Part shown: positions 6,122 through 9,844 of the stretch, piece by piece
Layout of the letters: each line of letters opens with the position of its first letter
How positions within the stretch are numbered: position 1 is the first letter of the stretch
NCBI GenBank assembly: GCA_017553815.1
Contig: JAFZJT010000055.1
Location: forward strand, 1 to 9,844
Direction of reading: 5' to 3'
Length of the DNA stretch: 9,844 nucleotides
Origin: Clostridia bacterium
GTDB lineage: Bacteria; Bacillota_A; Clostridia; Christensenellales; CAG-138
The notes under the pieces: generated by a model
Database searches by the model: none
Seen by the model: only the letters and a program-made list of their open reading frames with translations
Told to the model about the DNA's origin: nothing
Made by a program: the position numbers and the translations under genes

Positions 6122-6150
6122 ATTCTACACAAAATCCGCGTTCAAGTCAA
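6122..6150 (-). promoter_or_regulatory. Sigma-A promoter for the YcxB/chromate operon
   Basis: On the minus strand, TTGACT (plus-strand 6145-6150), a 17-bp spacer and TAGAAT (6122-6127). Transcription should begin near 6115, about 30 nt before ATG 6084. This places the longer in-frame ATG at 6132 outside the transcript and decides the start. Confidence 0.75.
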
Positions 6151-6227
6151 GCCGAAGCGCCGCCGCCAGCTTTCCCCTCCGCCCGTTTTTAAGTGCATTT
6201 ATTTGTACCCATAACGCGAATTTTTAC

Positions 6228-6256
6228 TTGATTTTTCACACTTTTTATGTTATAAT
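6228..6256 (+). promoter_or_regulatory. Strong sigma-A promoter with extended -10
   Basis: TTGATT (6228-6233), 17-bp spacer, TATAAT (6251-6256), with TG at 6248-6249 giving an extended -10. It drives the DNA-binding protein gene, whose leader holds AAGGAGGT (6275-6282). It is divergent from the promoter at 6122-6150; the two -35 elements are about 77 bp apart. Confidence 0.85.
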
Positions 6257-6289
6257 ATATACATAAGGAAAACCAAGGAGGTCTAAGCT

Positions 6290-6829
6290 ATGAACACTAA
6301 GGAATTTGCAAAGAAGCACGGAGTTAAGACCGATTGGGTGCGCGAGCGCTGCAAGGAGGGTCTCATTCCCTCCGCCGAGAAGAAGAACGGCCGCTGGGAT
6401 ATCCCCGAGAACGCCGAGCTTCCCCCCTGCACGGGTCGCGAAGCCGCGCTCATCCTTGAAAACATCATCGAGCGCGCAAAGGGAATCGAGGTTCGCCTTG
6501 TTCCCGCAAGGATGGCCGAAAGGGGCGAGGCCGCGCTCGAATACCTTATGAATTGGGGCTTTATCGCAAAATCGGGCGAAGACGGCGCCCTTCGCGCCGC
6601 AAAGCGCGGGCTCGAGCTTCTTGAAAGGCTCGGCGGCAGCGTCGGAGCAAGGCGAGGCGGGAAGGAGCGTTCGAAAAAGAAGAAGACTGCCTTCAGCGCC
6701 GGCGCGTCGGTGGACGTCAATCTTGCCGTAATTTCGGCACACGGCGAGGTGAATTACCGCAGCGAAACCGAGGAAGTGCCGACCTCGGAAAAGCCCGTGC
6801 CCGACGAATATGATAAAAAGGCAGGCTGA
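6290..6829 (+). CDS. Two-part DNA-binding protein with MerR/excisionase-like HTH
   Basis: 179 residues. ATG 6290 has a near-perfect AAGGAGGT 7 nt upstream. Residues about 3-45 form a MerR/excisionase-type helix-turn-helix (EFAKKHGVKTDWVRERCKEG, then RWDIPENAELPP). The W-x-I-P-x-x-A-x-x-P ending is common in small Clostridia DNA-binding proteins. Residues about 75-116 (EAALEYLMNWGFIAKSG, then LRAAKRGLELLERL) look like a second, winged-helix-like module: helix, short beta wing, then a helix resembling the usual T-x-x-G-x-x-L-L end. A basic stretch follows (RRGGKERSKKKK, 121-132), then a beta-rich segment (134-160) and an acidic/Pro tail. I do not recognise the full-length family. It is likely a transcription regulator or nucleoid-type protein, strongly expressed. 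It is followed by a hairpin (6848-6877) and then the yybS-rplI-dnaB cluster; its targets are unknown. Confidence 0.8.
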   Translation: MNTKEFAKKHGVKTDWVRERCKEGLIPSAEKKNGRWDIPENAELPPCTGREAALILENIIERAKGIEVRLVPARMAERGEAALEYLMNWGFIAKSGEDGALRAAKRGLELLERLGGSVGARRGGKERSKKKKTAFSAGASVDVNLAVISAHGEVNYRSETEEVPTSEKPVPDEYDKKAG

Positions 6830-6847
6830 TAAAGAATAAGAGGTACG

Positions 6848-6877
6848 AAGGGCGTATCTGCAAAGGGATACGCCCTT
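6848..6877 (+). terminator. 11-bp hairpin after the DNA-binding protein gene (no U-tract)
   Basis: AAGGGCGTATC (6848-6858) and GATACGCCCTT (6867-6877) pair perfectly around an 8-nt loop. GTAC on each side (6843-6846, 6880-6883) can extend it. It lies 18 nt after the stop, where a terminator is expected, but GTGTAC rather than a T-tract follows. Rho-independent termination would be inefficient; it may instead protect the mRNA 3' end. Confidence 0.5.
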
Positions 6878-6915
6878 GTGTACATTCGCATAAGGACGCG
6901 CCCTTACCCATGTTT

Positions 6916-6941
6916 TTGGTACCAACCGCCCGTTTGCGGTT
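6916..6941. promoter_or_regulatory. Palindrome plus hairpin overlapping the yybS promoter (operator candidate)
   Basis: TTGGTACCAA (6916-6925) is a perfect 10-bp palindrome. It runs into AACCGC/GCGGTT (6924-6941, 6-nt loop), whose right arm overlaps the -35 TTGACT (6940-6945). A dyad touching a -35 box is the usual position for a repressor site. No protein is assigned. Confidence 0.35.
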
Positions 6942-6967
6942 GACTTCTTCCATATTATTGATATAAT
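6940..6967 (+). promoter_or_regulatory. Strong sigma-A promoter for yybS-rplI-dnaB
   Basis: TTGACT (6940-6945), 16-bp spacer, TATAAT (6962-6967), with TG at 6959-6960 one base before the hexamer (extended -10). Transcription should start near 6974, leaving a 64-nt leader before ATG 7038. Confidence 0.85.
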
Positions 6968-6991
6968 ATGTATCTGTGGAGGTGTCGCCCT

Positions 6992-7027
6992 GTGTGCCTC
7001 GGCTCAAAGGAGCGCTTCCGCATTTGA
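6992..7027 (+). CDS. Possible 11-codon leader ORF
   Basis: GTG 6992 to TGA 7025-7027 encodes (M)CLGSKERFRI. GGAGG at 6978-6982 sits 9 nt upstream, a good ribosome binding site that otherwise serves nothing. The stop codon overlaps the GAGGA (7026-7030) of the next gene, so a ribosome finishing here would be placed on the yybS start. The peptide itself resembles nothing I know. Chance is a real alternative for an ORF this short. Confidence 0.4.
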   Translation: MCLGSKERFRI

Positions 7028-7037
7028 GGAAAAAACA

Positions 7038-8201
7038 ATGGAAAAAACCGTAACGTTCAAAAGCTTCATAGCGGCGCTTGCGATAGGTCTTTTCGGCGCT
7101 TTTGCCGGGGCTTATTCCATCCTGCTGCTCATACCCGCCGCCGCGGGAACGATCTATCTCGGCGTGCGCTACGGCGCGTTTCATGCCGCTGCCGCCGCGC
7201 TCTTCACGCTGCTCGGGATATTTTTCACGCATCTCGGAGACGACCCTGCAATGTACTCGATCTGGGGCGCTTACTCGTTTTTCGTTATGTTCACTATCGC
7301 CGGCTTCAAGTTTAAGCTGCCCTACCGCGTCATCGCGCTCGTGCTCGCCGCAGCCGCTCTCATATCGCTTTACCTATGCTTCGGCCTGCCCTCGCTTCTC
7401 GCGGGCAAGGCACCCTACGATGGTATACTCGAAAAGCTGCGCTATTTCGATGAATATTACCGCTCCATGGGCTACGTCATCGAGGATATCGCCGAGCTTC
7501 GCGAATCCATCCCCACCACCTTCTACGGGATGCTGGTTCTGTTCGCCGAAGCCGCTTCGTTTATGACGGTCATCCTATCGCATTGGTTCCTAAAGTCCGC
7601 AAAGGCCGATATAAGGGAGATGGCGCGCTTTCGCGAATGGCAGCTTCCTGCGAGCCTCAAGTTCGGCATACCCGTTTTCGCCGCCGCGATAGTCGTTATG
7701 TATGCGGCAAATATGAGCGGCGCGCCCGTTGCGCTGTTCACCGTGCTCTACATGCTGCTTCCCGTGCTCGCTGCCGCGGGCATGGCGACCGCCATGTATA
7801 TCGCCTCGCGCGGACGCAGTACCGTTGCGTTCCCGATCAAGCTGTTCGTCGTGCTTGCCGCGGTCATGTCGCCCTATTTTATGGCGCTTCTCGGCGCGAT
7901 AGACCTCTACGCGGGCATCAGGCGCAGGCTTATCCGCACCGACAGGCTGATAAAGGAGGCCTTTGAAAAGGCAACGCGCGAAAAGAGCAGCACCGTTACC
8001 GTGGATTTCGGCGACGGCAACGGCCCGCAGATAATCGCGCGCAGGAAGGACTCCGCGTTCTTCGACAACGCGCACGATGACGAGTCCGAAGGGGACAACG
8101 ACAACGACGGTGAAAAACCCCTCGGCGACCCTGCCGACGGTTCCCACGACAGCTCTACCGATACCGATAAAAACGAAAATACCGACGGAGGTGAAGAATA
8201 A
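7038..8201 (+). CDS. yybS: DUF2232 / YybS-family membrane protein
   Basis: 387 residues. ATG 7038 has GAGGA at 7026-7030. It has about eight hydrophobic segments (roughly 8-25, 28-42, 47-66, 74-91, 97-116, 162-184, 211-227, 231-256, 266-290) ending IRRRLIRTDRLIKEAF, then a soluble tail. The hydrophobic pattern, the helix around PIKLFVVLAAVMSPY and the position just before rplI-dnaB identify the YybS (DUF2232) family, whose fold recalls S-components and other small-molecule membrane carriers but whose function is unknown. The C-terminal 50 or so residues (about 337-387) are an acidic low-complexity tail rich in Asp, Asn, Glu, Ser and Thr (for example DDESEGDNDNDGEK), unusual for a membrane protein of this type. 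Its stop codon TAA (8199-8201) abuts the rplI ATG. In many Firmicutes gdpP lies between these two genes; here it does not. Confidence 0.82.
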   Translation: MEKTVTFKSFIAALAIGLFGAFAGAYSILLLIPAAAGTIYLGVRYGAFHAAAAALFTLLGIFFTHLGDDPAMYSIWGAYSFFVMFTIAGFKFKLPYRVIALVLAAAALISLYLCFGLPSLLAGKAPYDGILEKLRYFDEYYRSMGYVIEDIAELRESIPTTFYGMLVLFAEAASFMTVILSHWFLKSAKADIREMARFREWQLPASLKFGIPVFAAAIVVMYAANMSGAPVALFTVLYMLLPVLAAAGMATAMYIASRGRSTVAFPIKLFVVLAAVMSPYFMALLGAIDLYAGIRRRLIRTDRLIKEAFEKATREKSSTVTVDFGDGNGPQIIARRKDSAFFDNAHDDESEGDNDNDGEKPLGDPADGSHDSSTDTDKNENTDGGEE

Positions 8202-8654
8202 ATGAAGGTCCTTCTTAAAAGCGACGTGCACGGCTGCGGCAAGGCGGGCGATATCGCAAACGTCAGCGACGGCTATGCCAAGAATTTTCTTATTCCCAAG
8301 GGGCTTGCGGTGCCCGCCGATTCGGACACCATAAACGCCGTGAACATCAAAAAATCCGCCGCTAAGCACCGCCATGAGGTGCAGAGGCAAAACGCCAAGG
8401 CGCTTGCCGCCGATATGAGCAAGCTTTCGGTCAAGGTGTACGCCAAATGCGGCGACAACGGGCGTCTGTTCGGCGCGATAACCGGCAAGGAGATCGCCGC
8501 CGCGCTCAAGGAGCAGTTCGACATCGATGTGGATAAAAAGCGCATCGGTATCTCCGAGCCGATCAAGGCGATCGGAATCTACACCGTGAATGCGCATATG
8601 TTCGAGCAAACGAACGCCTCCTTCAAGGTCGAGGTGCTCCCGCTCGCCGAATAA
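8202..8654 (+). CDS. rplI: 50S ribosomal protein L9
   Basis: 150 residues, the usual length for bL9. ATG 8202 follows the yybS stop with no gap; GGAGGTG (8187-8193) lies within the yybS tail, so translation is coupled. The N-terminal rRNA-binding domain shows MKVLLKSDVHGCGKAGDI, then VSDGYAKNFLIPKGLA (21-36). A long connecting helix (about 43-75) and the C-terminal domain follow, with GRLFGAITGKEIAAALKEQF (87-106) and KRIGISEPIKAIGIYTVN. L9 binds 23S rRNA near the base of the L1 stalk and helps keep the reading frame. It is followed by dnaB after 60 bp, the common Firmicutes order. Confidence 0.98.
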   Translation: MKVLLKSDVHGCGKAGDIANVSDGYAKNFLIPKGLAVPADSDTINAVNIKKSAAKHRHEVQRQNAKALAADMSKLSVKVYAKCGDNGRLFGAITGKEIAAALKEQFDIDVDKKRIGISEPIKAIGIYTVNAHMFEQTNASFKVEVLPLAE

Positions 8655-8714
8655 GCGCTCCGCACCCTATAAAATAACGCCCGACGCGGCGTATTTCCCG
8701 CGTTTCTGTTTACT

Positions 8715-9844
8715 ATGGAAGAAAACATCGGCCGCATACCGCATAATACGGACGCAGAGCGCTCCGTTCTCGGAAGCGTAATTGGCTCCGCCTCCGCTCC
8801 GTCCTCCGCCGCAGAAAAAGCGCTTGAAATGCTTTCCGCGGAGGACTTTCATTCCGCTGCGCACAGGGATATCTTTTCCGCAATGCAAAAGCTCTACGAC
8901 AGCGGAAAGAGCATCGACCTTACAACGCTCACCGACGTTCTCGAGCGCGACGGCAAGCTCGAGGCTGTCGGCGGCAACAGCTACCTTATCGACCTTGCGC
9001 TCTCCCCGCCCAGCGTCAGCAATATCGAGCACTATATCGAGATCGTTGAGGCGTATTCTGTAAGAAGAAAGCTAATGACCACGGGCAATTTCATCGCCCG
9101 CGAGGCCGTTGAGAGCGGAAGGGACGCCAAGGCGATACTCGACGACGCGGAGAGGCAGATCTACAATATCGCCATGCGCAAGACCACCGAGCATATCCCG
9201 ACCATAGGCGAGGTGTATGCGGACGTATATAAGCAGATAGGCGAATTGATGCAGCTCGGCGGCAAGCGCACGGGCATCGCGACCGGGCTTGCCGATCTCG
9301 ACGAGCTGACGAGCGGACTTCAGCGCGGCGATCTTGTTATCGTTGCGGGTCGCCCCTCAGCGGGTAAATCGGCCTTCGCCTTCGGCATCGCCGCCCATGC
9401 CGCGATCCGCGAGAAGGCAACGGTCATGATATTCAGCCTTGAAATGCCCAAGGAACAGATCGTTATGAGGATCATGTCGGGCGAAGCGGGCATCAATATG
9501 CAGAAGATTCGCACGGGCGATCTCAAGGCCGAGGAGATATTCCGAATCGCGGATAATTTCAACACCGTCGGCGAATCGAATATCCTCATCGACGACGCAC
9601 CCGGCGCGACCGTGGCGGAGATCCGCAGCAAATGCCGCAGGGTTCAGGCGCAGCAAGGGCTCGACATCGTGGTTATCGACTATCTTCAGCTCCTGCAGTC
9701 CACCTCCAAGCGCGATTCGAGGGTGCTCGAGGTTGCCGAGATGACGCGCGGCCTCAAGATGATCGCGAGGGAATTGAACGTGGTCATAATCCTGCTCTCC
9801 CAGCTCTCCCGCGAGCCCGACAAGCGCAAGGATCACACGCCGCT
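8715..9844 (+). CDS. dnaB: Replicative DNA helicase DnaB (3' end outside window)
   Basis: The first 376 codons are present out of the usual 440-460. The N-terminal domain (about 1-150) has RIPHNTDAERSVLGSVI (7-23) and the S-x-E-D-F-x-x-x-A-H-R-x-I-F motif (41-54). A linker leads to the RecA-like motor: TGLADLDELTSGLQRGDLVI as TGIATGLADLDELTSG (186-201), Walker A GRPSAGKS (212-219), SLEM with catalytic Glu243, and Walker B DIVVIDYLQLL (317-327, Asp322), then LLSQLSRE (360-367). It unwinds DNA as a hexamer at the replication fork. ATG 8715 is the only plausible start: the frame is closed by TAA at 8670 and has no other ATG or GTG start giving the conserved N-terminus. No Shine-Dalgarno sequence is visible before it. 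Called dnaC in B. subtilis. No frameshift up to the edge. Confidence 0.97.
   Translation, partial: MEENIGRIPHNTDAERSVLGSVIGSASAPSSAAEKALEMLSAEDFHSAAHRDIFSAMQKLYDSGKSIDLTTLTDVLERDGKLEAVGGNSYLIDLALSPPSVSNIEHYIEIVEAYSVRRKLMTTGNFIAREAVESGRDAKAILDDAERQIYNIAMRKTTEHIPTIGEVYADVYKQIGELMQLGGKRTGIATGLADLDELTSGLQRGDLVIVAGRPSAGKSAFAFGIAAHAAIREKATVMIFSLEMPKEQIVMRIMSGEAGINMQKIRTGDLKAEEIFRIADNFNTVGESNILIDDAPGATVAEIRSKCRRVQAQQGLDIVVIDYLQLLQSTSKRDSRVLEVAEMTRGLKMIARELNVVIILLSQLSREPDKRKDHTP

Noticed and set aside
6085..6132. Longer N-terminus for the YcxB-like protein from ATG 6132
   Set aside because: The -10 box at 6122-6127 puts the transcription start downstream of that codon, and ATG 6084 has a proper Shine-Dalgarno sequence.
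6245..6925. Minus-strand open frame (226 codons) opposite the DNA-binding protein
   Set aside because: The plus strand has a consensus promoter and AAGGAGGT; the antisense has neither and resembles no family.
6830..7037. tRNA or other structured RNA gene in the gap before yybS
   Set aside because: The hairpins are isolated; there is no cloverleaf, no T-loop GTTCRA motif and no recognisable RNA family.
7590..8609. Minus-strand open frame (339 codons) opposite yybS and rplI
   Set aside because: It spans two genes on the other strand, one of them the unmistakable L9, so it is a GC-rich shadow.

Overview
The window looks like chromosomal DNA of a GC-rich, probably endospore-forming Clostridia-type bacterium. 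The evidence is a SpoIVFA/SpoIVFB-like pair, the Firmicutes-style order DUF2232 (YybS) - rplI - dnaB, strong AAGGAGG-type ribosome binding sites and sigma-A-like promoters. The exact taxon cannot be read from the sequence. Ten protein-coding genes are supported; the first and the last run off the window.

Layout. (1) 3-239: C-terminal tail of an IS1182-type DDE transposase, with a U-tract terminator hairpin at its end. (2) 388-2340: a 650-residue protein joining about 380 residues of coiled coil and Lys/Glu/Ala-rich linker to a complete alpha/beta hydrolase. Its leader carries three small hairpins and two terminator-like hairpins follow it. (3) 2496-4180: overlapping spoIVFA-like and spoIVFB-like genes, the membrane protease module that activates mother-cell sigma-K in sporulation. 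A sigma-E-like promoter candidate lies upstream. (4) 4243-6084, minus strand, convergent with the previous genes: a YcxB-like membrane protein followed by two overlapping short chromate (CHR) transporter halves, apparently one operon from a good promoter at 6122-6150. (5) 6290-6829: a DNA-binding protein with a MerR/excisionase-like helix-turn-helix, reading divergently from (4) with its own strong promoter. (6) 6830-7037: an intergenic control region with an 11-bp hairpin, a 10-bp palindrome, a strong promoter and a possible 11-codon leader ORF. (7) 7038 to the end: DUF2232/YybS protein, ribosomal protein L9 and the replicative helicase DnaB (incomplete), probably co-transcribed.

The most noteworthy items are the coiled-coil/hydrolase fusion; the lack of gdpP (c-di-AMP phosphodiesterase) at its usual place between yybS and rplI, where the stop and start codons abut; the two-part DNA-binding protein next to a palindromic element overlapping the yybS promoter; and the leader ORF that ends inside the yybS ribosome binding site. 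I saw no tRNA, rRNA or CRISPR array and no clear-cut new defence or biosynthetic system. All family calls are from reading motifs; no database search was run.
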